DNA from: Brachyhypopomus gauderio
Lineage: Eukaryota > Chordata > Actinopteri > Gymnotiformes > Hypopomidae
Direction of reading: 5' to 3'
Length of the DNA stretch: 64,000 nucleotides
Assembly (NCBI RefSeq): GCF_052324685.1
Contig: NC_135225.1
Coordinates: 4,112,201 to 4,176,200 of the forward strand
Both the position numbers and the translations under genes were made by a program. A model generated the notes under the pieces. The model was not told the origin of the DNA. It saw only the letters and a list, made by a program, of their open reading frames with translations, and searched no databases. Positions 11,559 through 43,620 of this stretch are shown here, piece by piece. Position 1 is the stretch's first letter. The number at the start of each line of letters is the position of its first letter.

Positions 11559-13106
11559 CTTTTGTGTGAAAATGATCAAATATGTAGGTAGTGTTCTCTA
11601 CAGTAAAAAATGTACAATTTGCAATAAAATCCTTAAAACTGTCCAGTATTTCAGTATTTTTATAAATTAAAGAATCTGAACATACAAACGTAATATAAAC
11701 TGAAAATTATTAACTGAAAATTAAACTTAAAGGCTTACCTTTCCCTCATCCATAAAATATCCCAAATGTCACACCTGTCATTTTGTACAACTAGGAAGTA
11801 AAAATTACAAGGACTCACCCCAAAACATGTTGCATTATCTTAAAGTCCATATTCTTAAAGGCACATCAGTAATTATGGCAATTAATGGATGGGTTTCAAG
11901 ACCCAGCACTGAGACTACAGATAAAATCCAAGTGAGAAATTGAATGACACTATTGTGTACTTTTACTCAAAAGATTATGATACAAAATGTCATATTTTAT
12001 ATTAAATATAAACATTTGAGTTTAATGAAAGTAGCATACATGGTAACATACACCATAACAGATACAGTAATGTAATTGTACAATATATCCTACAATTGAA
12101 ATTAAGTACATTTAGAAAGCTAATTATTTTTTACCAAGACCGTCACAATGCCACTTGCTGACATTTCAATATACAGACATTTTAAGCTCAGTAATCTGAT
12201 TGCTCAACACATCTACATCCTTTCTCCGATTTCTCCCAGATTTCTCAGTCTCTGCATGCACACAAACATAACTGGATAGAGTGCAGACACGTCCCAGAAG
12301 CAGCAAGCAGAATTAAATGCAGGACCAACACTCTGTGAAAAAGGCTAATTTAGATATTTGCATCACCATAGAGAAAACTTCAAAAATGACAGTATTGCAC
12401 ATAATTAATATCCATTAAAATACAGAGATAGTCATATACTGGTAAAATGGGTCCATGTTTACAAAAAGCCACGGCAGGAACCTTGAAGTGTACGTCACAT
12501 CATTCTGTGCAATTACTGGCTGGTTGCAAACTAGCAATCTGATTATTGCCCGTCTCGTGTAAATCCAGAATTTCCCCATTATCCGAACACCCAAGTACAT
12601 AGAAAACACGTTGATCGGATTACTGACAAAATCTCATTTTCCGCAGTTATGAGATTGTTAAGTGCCTGTAAATGCACTCACAGATGTCTCCTGATTTAGC
12701 TTTAGTCTACACTGCCTATTAGGTATTTCACTGCATCCTGCTTAGAAACAAGATCAAGTTCCTTCAAGTATGTACATATTATGTAAATATTCCCATAGGA
12801 TGCTTCAACTGTTTCTAAATCTATTTCCACTATATAAAATGTTATAGACAATCATGTCACATTCAATTAGATTTGTCATTTTGACTCCACCTAGATATAG
12901 CGTTCCTGTCATTTTTCAGACAAGAGTTGGAGAGGTCCTAGCCAATAAATCGTAGAGTTAAACATCACTTTGATCCCTGTTCCCGTTTCTTTCTTTTTTT
13001 TTTAACCTAAACCAATTCTTCACTGTACCAAAATAGAAGTAATCACTTTGGTTATTTTGGTGCAAAAAGGCCATTACGAGTCACGGTGAAACACTGTATT
13101 ACTGGA
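11559..13106. other. Intergenic downstream of aifm2, mostly AT-rich
   Basis: No supported gene. It contains a C-run (17 C at 13175-13191, just beyond this interval, in the aifm2 3' region) and scattered A/T-rich sequence. The 64-codon open frame at 12415-12609 minus shows no recognisable domain. Confidence 0.4.
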
Positions 13107-13112
13107 TTTATT
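13107..13112 (-). terminator. Poly(A) signal for aifm2
   Basis: AATAAA on the minus strand, about 130 bp after the aifm2 stop codon at 13242-13244. It is the first canonical signal downstream. Confidence 0.6.
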
Positions 13113-13174
13113 TGTACTGAACTGTGTGAAGAAAATCATCACTGACTCATTTAGACGTCTCTAACGCCCCCCAA

Positions 13175-13191
13175 CCCCCCCCCCCCCCCCC
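13175..13191. repeat. Poly-C run
   Basis: Seventeen consecutive C on the plus strand, preceded by a shorter C6 run, about 60 bp beyond the aifm2 stop. Run length in an assembly is unreliable. Confidence 0.9.
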
Positions 13192-13241
13192 GGCAAAAAT
13201 GTAGTACTTCATTATCCATCAGCAGTGTCTGTTGCCACCTC

Positions 13242-14706
13242 CTAGTTGGGGGGGGTCTGGCCCATCAGTTTCCAGCTCTTCGACACAAACAGCCCCCGAC
13301 TCTTTCCAATCGCAACCATGAAGCGAGGGATCTGCCAGCCGTTAAACTGGCCCACTCCGTCATCTCTTCCCATGGCCACCACCATCGTTAGATTTCCTAC
13401 GAGAAAACGGGAAAGATCCCAGTGTCACGTTTTATTTATTAAAAGTAAATTGGTCATTAACAAGATATGCACAGCTAGAAACCATTAAAGACATGAATGA
13501 TGTGTCGTAACAAGAGCAAGGTGAGGTGTGCTTGGTTACCTGTATGGTATGATGTCAGTGATTTTCCAGACAGCATGTTAATAATGTTTGTACTAGCCAC
13601 CTTTGCATGGAGACCTGCATGATAAGCCATCTTGGGTTCATTGACATTAGCACAGTCCCCAACAGCATAGATGTTGTCAAACCCTTCCACCTGCAAGTGT
13701 TCGTTTACTTTCAGGGCCCCATTCTCCGCCATACACCCACCTGGACCATGGGGAGAAACAAGAACAGCTGAATTAATACAAGTAAACACCACCACAGCAC
13801 GCTTACTGTGAGAGGGAAGCTCCTTTTGTTCCACAACCACCAACAATTTAGCAATTTGTAGTTTTTAAAAATGTAAGAAAAAAAAAAAAAGAAAAAAAAA
13901 AAGTCCTACATGCATGGTAGAATAATCAAAAATATTAATTTCAGATAAAATGGTAGATAAAAGTCTTGAAATTTTACCACTGATGTAGCAGCCAGTGTCT
14001 TAAAAAATACAATAAACGTTATAGAAAAAACACCACTTTGAAAGAAATTTTGAAACAGTTGAAGGTTATTAGAATTTGACATGGACCTTTATTACACCTA
14101 GTGGTGTCAATTCCAGGTTCAGAGATTAAAAGCCCTCACCAGGATTTTGCTCAAGCTTGCTAGATTTTCTAATTAGCAATCCAGGTAAAATTAGTGGAAT
14201 CAACACAATCCAGGAAGCCTGAGCAAAATCCTGGTGAGGACTTTTAATCTCTGAACCTGGAATTGACACCTCTAATTACACCTACAAAAATCCATTTTCA
14301 AAAGATGTATTAAGTGTATTATTTAGTTTGACAAATGTAAAAAAATGCAACTTCAAACATCAAGGTGCACATACACACAGACAACAGGACTAACCTAGAC
14401 TGGCCCTGTATGCACCGGAGTTGATCTTGTTCCCTGTACAGCAAATTGCAAGATCAACAGTGATCTGTTCATTTTTATCCGTCTTAATCACTGTGCCCTT
14501 CCGAGTCACATTGAATTCCAGCTCTTTCAAATTGGACACCTTCTGTCCTATTATCACATTAACAGGTAAAACAAAACAAAAACAAAGTGTAAATTAAAAA
14601 TGTACATTTAAAACAGCAACAAATTAATTCAGGTCAAATCATAAATCATCATAAAATCATAGTAAAATTGAGTTGAGTCACATTGCATTTAACTGTATAA
14701 ATGAGC

Positions 14707-14777
<71 letters not shown>

Positions 14778-16451
14778 TATATATTTAACTGTAAGTGAAC
14801 TTGTGCTACATGCGTATATGCTAAAGAACACAATCATACACAAGCAATCATGAGGAGTTACCTAGAATAAGTTCCACTCCTTTTTCCAGCAAAATATTTT
14901 TGGCCTGATCTCTCACACTGAGAAGCAATTCTGGATCAGCCAGGTTCTCATGGGAATGAATAAGAATCACCTGTATTAAAATAAAATAAGCTTCAATACT
15001 TCCATTTATTTCATGCATTTGTTCCGAGAATACCATGTTTGGACTTTGTGTAGTGATTGATTAATTTGTTGTTTTAATATGCATGCTGGGCTTCATTTCT
15101 TTAATCCAATTTATGGTCAATAGCAATTCATCAATTAATTGTGCACATAAATTACCGGTAACTTTGGGACCCACATACCATTTACTATAACATTAATGAC
15201 AAATGTTGAAAGTTCAGATAGGAAATCAGGAAAATTACCTTCTTCTTTGGATATTCTGTCTTCAGCTCAGCAGCCATTTCTACCCCGGTCACTCCACCAC
15301 CAATCACAATGACCGAGTCTGATGTTTGGATCTAAGAAAGCACAATACACTGAGAAGTAAATAAACCTGGCTCATCTACCTTGGTATACATTATACCGAG
15401 AGGGCCAAGGTAACACGAGCTTGTACCAAAGATCCAAACAAAACTGCATAACTGCTAGAACAGAAATCATAATATTGAACACAGGAAGACCCACCTCTCT
15501 CACAATGTCTTCATATTGCTGGACAGCTTTCTGGTAAGAATCTACAGCACTGCATTTTCCAGGGAAGGATCCATCGGTCCCAGTGCACAGGATGAGGTGT
15601 GAATAACGAACCTCCTGTTAAAACAAACATCTTGAAATGTCATGCAATCTTTCATCACTGTGTATACAGTACAAGATACCTGTAAAAGATTCAAGAGTCT
15701 GTACCTTTCCATTGTCAAGCACAACAACTTGCGCTGTAGTGTCAACCTGTATGACACGGCCCCGCAGAAAACTCAACCCAAAGGTCTCTTTGTATGGAAT
15801 AAAAGTCTGTTGAGCAAAGCCTGAGGGATGTAAATAAAAGAAAAAAAGGAGAAAACAAAAATATGGTACTCAGCGTTATTTGTTTATCATTTACAATAAA
15901 CTAAAATCTAGATAAAATATACTAATATAACTAAGAATTAGATATAGTAGATATATAAAAAGTAACAATAGAGAAAAAGAATGTCAGAACTGCTATCCAT
16001 GTTCTTATTCAGGAATGTGAACATATATTGATGTTCTCTTGTCAATCTTGTCAAACTTGTTTGAATTACCTGTTTGACATGTGAAACGTGTGTGTGTGGA
16101 TGGAGGGAGCCAATCTCTAAAGGTACACTTGTGAATTTAATGAAGCTCTTTGGAAAGGCTGAGGTATAGGTGACTGCGCCAGATATGAGCTGCATCATTA
16201 TGACACAGTACAAACCATTTCCAATAATTATAATTATATAAAGTTAATAATAAAGATGTTGTACTGTTTGACATACCACTTTGAACCGAAGCACGCAGGG
16301 CTGCAACATTGTGGTGGAAAGCGTCTAAAGGATCAATCAACATAAATGGCACCCCATAATGTTTCAGTTGTTGGGCAGCTTCAATTCCGCCAAAGCCACC
16401 ACCAACAATCACCACATGGACACTGTCATTGATGGACAACTGGCCTCCCAT
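13242..16451 (-). CDS. aifm2: Ferroptosis suppressor protein 1 / apoptosis-inducing factor mitochondria-associated 2
   Basis: NAD(P)H-dependent, FAD-containing oxidoreductase that reduces ubiquinone and vitamin K at membranes and so suppresses lipid peroxidation (family knowledge). Eight coding exons: 16451-16277, 15820-15705, 15614-15495, 15331-15239, 14970-14862, 14547-14395, 13740-13540 and 13396-13242. All have GT-AG junctions and phases close to 373 aa, the length of the human protein. The start MGGQLS keeps the glycine-2 N-myristoylation context used for membrane targeting. Visible motifs: FAD dinucleotide fold [10 protein letters not shown] (about 13-22), NADH fold [16 protein letters not shown] (about 144-159), FAD motif YAVGDCAN in the seventh exon, and a C-terminal [11 protein letters not shown] whose Lys354 lines up with the functionally important human Lys355. 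Introns hold an (AT)n run and a MITE. I chose this ATG because it follows an acceptor by 10 nt and matches the family N-terminus. Confidence 0.97.
14101..14274. mobile_element. Fold-back MITE, copy 2, in an aifm2 intron
   Basis: 174 bp, same family as 3661-3836, with matching inverted ends (GTGGTGTCAATTCCAGG... and ...CCTGGAATTGACACCTCT). It is flanked by a perfect 10-bp direct repeat ATTACACCTA at 14091-14100 and 14275-14284. This defines the insertion exactly and fixes the target duplication length of the family. It lies in the intron between the 14395-14547 and 13540-13740 exons, away from splice sites. Confidence 0.93.
14710..14773. repeat. (AT)n microsatellite in an aifm2 intron
   Basis: About 30 consecutive TA/AT dinucleotides, slightly interrupted at the right end. 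Confidence 0.97.
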
Positions 16452-16463
16452 AGTGAAGTACCT

Positions 16464-16466
<3 letters not shown>

Positions 16467-16526
<60 letters not shown>
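16467..16526. repeat. (CA)30 microsatellite abutting the aifm2 splice acceptor
   Basis: Thirty AC dinucleotides on the plus strand. On the transcribed minus strand this is (GT)30 followed at once by the CCCAG acceptor of the first coding exon, so the repeat takes the place of the usual pyrimidine tract. Confidence 0.95.
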
Positions 16527-16529
<3 letters not shown>

Positions 16530-16534
16530 CCCTA

Positions 16535-19176
16535 TTTGTTCTATCCATTTATCCATTATATCTATGTTCTAAATACACAGTTTTAACGTTAAGTGAGTTT
16601 TAGAAAATAATATTTTACATTTTTTTCAAAATAGAACCGTCACACCACATTACGAAGAAAAATCGTTAATCGTTAATCGAAATTATTAAAATTGATAAAT
16701 GAATAAACGATTTAAACTCACTGTCCGGCCTTCACGTCAAAGCAAAAATATTAGTGACTTCCTGGTTCTCGATTGACAAAAAGACCCCCCTATAGTTGCC
16801 CATCAAACTGCCTGTTTTAAAAACCTGCCAATCCATGTCATGCCGCATGACACAATTTTCATTACAAAAGTTTACTGTGCTTATTGTTGTAGGAGTCCTG
16901 TGCAATTTAAAATCTTTTTTTTAGTAAAGATTTATGCTATAATGCCAAAAGTATTTATAAAGAGTTCCAGGTGTTACTGATTCATTTTTTATTTGTTTAT
17001 ATTTCATACTTCATTTATATTACAGTCACACCACAGGACATTTTGCATGTGTACCTTACAATAAAAACTAAAATAAAACATCTTCCATCTAAAAATGAAA
17101 CAGTTACATAAAACATTACATGTATGCATTATTTGCATTAAGTTTTTGTTGGAGAAAAATCACTTTTTAATAAATATTTGTATTTGATTACATTAAAATT
17201 AAGCATCATGTCACCCACCCACACTTTTTTCATGCAAAGGTGTATTTTGCCAATTAAATTATCACTGTTCAAAGTCTAAAATAATGACTGGATTCTTCTC
17301 TTCACATCCATACTTAATCTAGTCTTTGAAGAGCATTTAAAAGCCTTTATAAGTTGGCATTTACTAATATTAATGCAGTCTACATCAAGAGCTGATAAAT
17401 GACAACACAATGTCTGTAATGAGAACTTTAAAAGTTTCTATTAGATGTCATGTAGTCTCACAGCACACAAGCACATATGTTCTTCTCTCTCTCAATCCCT
17501 CCCAAGAACTATTTAGACAGCTAAACAACCTCTCAGCATATACTACCACACATCCAATTACTTCTCATCCAAAATGACCCCCTCCCCCTAATATCTCTCA
17601 ACAACTACCACCTTCAACCACAACCACCCCGACAGCTAAATATCACTCCAACATCAATCCACACCTCAACTTAAATTACTCCCAGAGCCAAATAGCCCCA
17701 AACCAAACAGATAAATAACCCCTCAGCCAATTACCCCTCAATTACTCCCACAGTCCCTTAACATCGACCCCATCAGCCTTCAATCACAACAGCTTTCAAT
17801 CACTACTGCCAATACAACTAAATACTGCTCAGCCACAAATAGCCCACAGCCAATCACCCTCAACCAAAATTACCCCCACAACCTCTCATGAACTACCCCA
17901 AACACGTTACCTTCAATCACTACCCCCACAGCTAAATACCCTCAACTACATGTAGATATCTCTAGCTGGTTATTTGCTGGAAATAATCTTTGTAGGTGTT
18001 ATGAGACAAGTCAGTCGCTAGAGGGCACTGTTGCGGCTTGTTTACGTCCCTAGCTTGTATGCGATGGGTGTTCGTGCCCCTATTTGGGTTCCGGTGTCCT
18101 GAAATGACTCTATTCCAGCATGCTGCTACTGACGTAGTTCGTCCTGCAACATCTACACGGAAGTAGTTAACTAGGGACATGAGGATGCTATTCTGGAGGC
18201 TCTTCGAAAGCCTACTACATACTGCAGTCATATATTATATACTGCATACTGTTGTAGTCTGCAGTGTAGTATCCAGTATACAACAATGGCAAATCATGGG
18301 AGTTTTAGGTCATTGTGTAACATATATACGTGTTATTAAAATGTAGCCAGCTAATTTTCAAACTAAACTAAATTTAACAAACAAAATTTAATACACTAAA
18401 CTCAATAAACTTACTGTTATAAAGTAAATAATTTAGTTGATAAGCTAAATATACAACAGAAAAAAAAATTAAATTATTTATTTATTTTTTGGAGATGACA
18501 CTAATGCGTCATTTATGCCGTGATTTCTTATCAGTCCGAATAGTGTTTTAGTCTGGACAACGCACAGGTTAAAGCTATATGTTCTTATTCTGATTCTGCT
18601 TCTGTGGAAGATGTTATACCAGAGCATGAAATTGAATTAGCAGTCAACTGCCACCTGTAGTTAAACAAATCTCTAATAAATTACTTCAAAAGAAAAGCTT
18701 CTAACCTCACAAACTGCTCATAAGACGTTGCCAGATTCATACATGTCCTTACGAGATTTGTACAAGTTTCTGCTTTAAAGATGTCCAACAAATTTTTACC
18801 TGCTCGCTGGTCCTTAACTGGTTAACACCATCCTATGCAGTGTCAACTTAATAAACATAATCATAACCAAGTTGAGCCAGATTTTAGCTTTGGGTTTTGA
18901 AAAGCCCAAATAAGGGATTTAATGCTGACCCAAGGTTGCATTGGATTACAAAAAAAACCCAAGATAGGAAATGTTGAGAACTGTTTTGACATATGTCTCT
19001 GTCTTTATGCAGTACCACGTTATGCATTTAGATGCCATAGTGCACGATGCCTTAATATGATGACACATAGTGACGTTGGATTTTGTTAGCCTGAACTAAA
19101 ATCTTACGACTAAACTTACAAACTAGACCGCACATTTCAGTTGGTTGTATGCTCGGATTGAATTGAATACGCTTAC
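16535..19176 (-). other. Probable intron 1 of aifm2
   Basis: No coding sequence seen. The main feature is a G-poor, C/A-rich degenerate tandem repeat at about 17490-17945. The left end is the acceptor at 16462-16463 and the right end the donor GTAAGC at 19171-19176. Assignment to aifm2 is inferred from strand and splice signals, not from a transcript. Confidence 0.45.
17490..17945. repeat. G-poor degenerate tandem repeat (C/A-rich strand)
   Basis: Loose repeats of a CCCTCAACYACAATTACCCCC-like unit of about 35-40 bp with many variants. The plus strand has very few G, mostly inside CAG. The opposite strand is G/T-rich and would be the transcribed-strand product if aifm2 runs through it. Confidence 0.7.
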
Positions 19177-19330
19177 CTAACCGACCGCTAGATCTGGAAC
19201 ACAACGAAAAGAAGGATCTCAAACAAGCACAAAACGTATTTCTGTTCAGCTGCCTGTGACTTGTATTTTGTAGGGACTGAAACAGGACCGGGAGAAGGGG
19301 CGTGGTCTTCTCTCACGGAGGCGTGGTCAA
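19177..19330 (-). other. Candidate noncoding first exon and promoter of aifm2
   Basis: Minus-strand sequence CGGTTAG|GTAAGC gives a strong donor with the exon ending at 19177. It is the only good candidate found upstream of the acceptor before the ATG exon. Two GC-box-like GGGCGTGG/GGCGTGGTC sequences lie at about 19300-19328. The transcription start is not defined. Confidence 0.35.
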
Positions 19331-21965
19331 AATGATAACTTTGCTTCCCTTTGCTTTTACATGTTGCCTACAGGTTCAGATTCAGGCTCTGGCTTTTTGA
19401 ACATGAAACTTCCCTAAATTACGCTGTTTTGAGCGCGGTTTTTTTCGTCTGAAATTTCTGCTCGCTTCGTAATAAGATGAAATACCTTAAAGATTAAGAC
19501 TGGGTAGAACAATCTACCAGAACCAGAACAATCGATTAGTGCTAGACCCCACAATTATTGTTCCTCTGCTCTCGCTGTTGCGGTTTTCTTGATTTTGCTC
19601 CTTGTGTCTGACCTGCGCGACTTAACCTTATCGCCCTCACATAGAAAACATTCATCTCTTCCCATACAATCTTGTTTGACAAGGAACCAGCTCAAGTGGA
19701 TTTTTGTGCATAGTCATCATCACTGGCATAAAATCATACTGTCATACTGTTGAACTCAATGAATACACGTCACGTTTCCTGGTTTGAAGTTGCAATCCAA
19801 AAGTTATTATTAAGCAGATTTTATATACATCTACCCAAAACTTTTCTCCAATAATTGTCTAATTTTTACCAATTTACCAAACATTAATTGTACTCCTTAA
19901 TCAGTGCCAAAGTAGTAGTGTATTTAAGAACCTCACCCTCAAAGGGCTAATGGTTATTCTTGTTAGTGTGTGTGGTTTTGTAGGTTTTTATTTTATTTTA
20001 TTTATTTATTTATTTATTAGTTGTAGTAAAAGTAGTAGTAGTTGAAATGGCCATTGTTTTGGCCATTGCTCATATAATTTGTACTTGAAAAGCAGACCTG
20101 CTTATCTGTCGAGGCTCCAGAAATCATTTTTGTACCCTGTATGCTTTAGAGTAATCAGATATAAGATTGCATCTAACCACATATGAATACAAGAGACGCA
20201 GGTGATTTGGCATGTTGTGCTGCATGAATGATCCCTGGCACCAGCTAACCAGACCTCCTCCACTGATTATTAATCACACATGTTCCACATTACCACACCT
20301 CCATATATACCTGGATTCTGCATCACTTCATTGCAAAGTATTGCCAAAACCAGTAGAAAGCATACTGAGTGTTTATATTCTGAATATCAAATTCTCTCTG
20401 GTTTTATCTTTTGTATTTGCCTTCTTGTACCTTTGCTTGCCTTTGATTGCTGTACCGTGAATTTGATCTGGATTGTTTTGACTCTGGTTTTGGTTTCTGT
20501 ATTTGGGCCTTTGCTACTAATTTGGTTTTTACCTTTGTCCTGTCTGCGTATGCCTCTGTTAAAAAAACCTATTTAGTCTGCTAGTGTCTGCATTGTGTTC
20601 TGCACCACCCATCACAGTTAAACTTTTGGGAGTTGTTTCTGTAACGTAACATCACATTCTGTTACATCAACATATGTTGTGGAAAGCAGTCCGATCAATG
20701 TAAGGCTACAAAAATATATAACGTCTAACAACTATAGAATACAGAATAGAAACCCGCACAACAATATTTCTGCTGTATCTCATTTTAGAAGAAGAAATGT
20801 CCTAACTGGAACATGGACAGATCAGGAAATGGAGTGATGGATTAAAAGGCAGATTCATCTTGCTGGAGACAGAGAAGTATAGTGTACCAGCAGCGAACTG
20901 AATAACTTAGTCTGATGATCTTAGTCTCTGTTCCTTGGTTTATTGTGTTGACATGCACATTTTACTTGTTTTCTTTGTGTACACTGCTGTTGCTTTTTTA
21001 AAAGAAAAATAAGATTTGAACATGTGAATATGCATCCTGGAAAATTCTGAAAATCAATGGATTTGTTTTCCAGGCATGGAAAATAGATGGAATTCTAAAT
21101 TTTATAATATGTTCTGGAAATATATGGAGTCCAGGATAATTACGAAGTTCAGGGGGATGGGGATATGGGGGCGGGAACCGAAAATCCTAAACTTTTACTC
21201 AACTTCACCACTCCCCCAGGGCGTGACTAGTTTGTGAATGAGATGCTTCTCGAAACTCTATGTAAGCTCTATTACTCTATTAAATTTGGCTCTGATCTTG
21301 CCCATAATTTGCCACACATATGGCCCGTGTTTGGTGATTGTGTCTGGTAAATGTGTTTGGTCCAGATTTGGCTGACAACACCTGGCATCTCTGGCTGAGT
21401 AGAGGCAGCATTATCATTCAAGGCCAAATATGAACCACGTTTGAGACAAAGTTATTTTTGTTAGACCAAACTGTAGCTATCACATATTAGTACTACACAT
21501 TTTATCCAAAAGGGGCAGAAATACAATTCATAATGACAGCATCTTACAGAGCTTGCATACGATGAAGCTTGTAAAATGATGTAACTAAACATTCTTGTTT
21601 GTACATTTATGCGATTAAGAGATGATAATGTAAATACAAACATCGGTCATCTTTCAGCTCGTGGACGCCAACAAAAGAAGAAAGCGCATCAGTGTAGCGT
21701 ACGTAGCGTTCGCGCTCGTGTCTGTGAACAGAAACTGTGAAATAGCGCCCCCTGTGGTCACAAAACTCGACGGTAACAGAATCTGGTGTAACACCTGGAC
21801 AAACCGGGACAGCCCGGGAAAACCGGGACAGCGACGTGAAAACCGGGACAGTCCCGGGAAAACCGGGACTGGTGGCAACCCTACACTGAAGTCACAGGCT
21901 GGTCTAACTTATAGTGAATGTTAACGTAGGTACTGTGAATCGGAATGGAGAGAAGATGAAACATA
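19331..21965. other. Intergenic between the divergent aifm2 and ninl genes
   Basis: No gene found. It contains a (TTTTA)/(TTTA) stretch at about 19989-20020, and at 21790-21880 a short tandem array of ACCGGGACAG-type units ending GGTGGCAACCCT. A minus-strand CACAGGGGGCGCTATTT near 21740-21757 resembles a CTCF core. Confidence 0.45.
21790..21885. repeat. Short tandem array of AAACCGGGACAG units
   Basis: Four copies of a 12-20 bp GC-rich block (AAACCGGGACAG, GGGAAAACCGGGACAG) in less than 100 bp, ending GGTGGCAACCCT. The latter is often seen at ends of fish retroelements, so this may be the end of an old insertion. Confidence 0.6.
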
Positions 21966-21969
21966 ATAT

Positions 21970-22328
21970 TGTAGCGTCGGTCCGCTGAGGGACGGCGCTA
22001 TTTCCCATGAGCCCCTGCGGCTCCGGTATTGTTCCTGTTATGTGTAATGTTTGTGCATGTATTTATTGGTTATGTGTTTGATTGTGTGTGTTATGTAGTT
22101 TAAGTCACCCTGTATTAGTTTAAGTAGTTATACATTGTGTGAGTCTACCTGCCATGTGTGTGTGATGTTACGGTACTGATGACCTGCCCTCATGTTTCAT
22201 GTGTTGTTGAGTCTGTTCTGCGTGTTCACGTCTCCAAGCGTGATTACGTTGCCAAGGCGATATAAATAAAGGTGCTTATATTGCAAAATGGATCGCTTTC
22301 TGACTCCTCCCTCCTACACCACGCCACA
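21970..22328. mobile_element. Solo LTR (359 bp) with 4-bp target duplication
   Basis: The segment begins TGTAGCG and ends CGCCACA (near-inverted ends, TG...CA). It is flanked on both sides by ATAT (21966-21969 and 22329-22332). It contains TATAAATAAAGG near 22260-22272, usable as TATA box or poly(A) signal. No gag or pol sequence adjoins it, so it fits recombination between two LTRs. Strand is not certain but the TATA/AATAAA suggests plus. Confidence 0.6.
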
Positions 22329-22332
22329 ATAT

Positions 22333-40836
<18,504 letters not shown>

Positions 40837-41472
40837 ATTCTGTCCCTCACAGGCAGTGAGATACCTAGGATGCAAAAAATCTTTACTTTGAAAAACTGGG
40901 CAAAGTCTAGGAAGTGGGCTAAATCCTACATTTGTCCACAGTAAGACCATAAAAACTCCTGTGACCTGAATGCACAAATAACATCAAAATACACTGACCA
41001 TGCTGTGCTTGTGGATGACAGAAAGACCAGAATTATCGAGCTGTAGAATATGACCATTTAATAACACTGCCATAGATTTACATCTCTTTAGAGACAAGAA
41101 TATAGAATGAGCAAAATATTCTTCGTAGAAATACGTTACAAAATTGGTCCCTTGTAACAGACAAGCAGTGATGAATATTCATGGAAATGGTTTAAAACAA
41201 TGTTTTTGAAGTATTCAAAGAACAGTATTCATCAATTGTACAGTTTTGATACACAAACTATTGCTGTATTTGCACACTTTCAATCATGATAATGCTGTAC
41301 ATTCCAATTTAATCATAAATTATGCACTGACAGTAAGTCAACTTGTACTTTTATTGAGTTTCACTGTTTGACATGTTGGAAGCAAGTTGTAGATATCATG
41401 TTTGTGTAATTGTATAGTTTTGACGGCAAAATGTCACATGCTATAAAAGGCTATTTCCTCAACCTTGTGTTT
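40837..41472. other. Convergent 3' region between ninl and gins1
   Basis: No gene. I saw no canonical AATAAA on the plus strand for ninl; AATATA near 41099 is a possible variant signal. Confidence 0.5.
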
Positions 41473-41478
41473 TTTATT
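41473..41478 (-). terminator. Poly(A) signal for gins1
   Basis: AATAAA on the minus strand, about 110 bp after the gins1 stop. Confidence 0.65.
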
Positions 41479-41588
41479 TGTGTTTAAAATACTTTAGATG
41501 AACATGCATAAAGGTATAACTGCTACTGTAAACTGGCATTTCTAAGCTGCCACCCAAACCGGCTCCATGTGCCAACACAGGCGTTCAC

Positions 41589-43420
<1,832 letters not shown>

Positions 43421-43555
43421 TATGATCTAGCTCTTGTATCTCAAAACGTTGTTTTTATAATATTTATGGTATATTATCTCGGTATAACGCATCCAGCTGC
43501 CCGGGCGCCGTGTAAATGGTGCCACGTTATATTTTCGCGGCAGAACGCGTTGTTG

Positions 43556-43614
43556 TGATCACGTGATCACGTACGGAACGCCAAAACGGAAGTTGATGAG
43601 CAACTGTTTCCCGC
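43556..43614 (-). promoter_or_regulatory. gins1 promoter elements: E-box palindrome, ETS and E2F motifs
   Basis: Within 60 bp and about 140-195 bp upstream of the gins1 ATG there is the 14-bp palindrome TGATCACGTGATCA with a CACGTG core (43556-43569), an ACGGAAG ETS-type site (43586-43592), and a perfect E2F consensus TTTCCCGC (43607-43614). E2F control is established for several GINS and MCM genes; binding here is inferred from motif only. Confidence 0.6.
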
Positions 43615-43620
43615 GAAGGC

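Noticed and set aside
12415..12609. 64-codon minus-strand frame near the possible acidic exon
   Set aside because: No domain, no splice signals that join it to a neighbour, and AT-driven composition.
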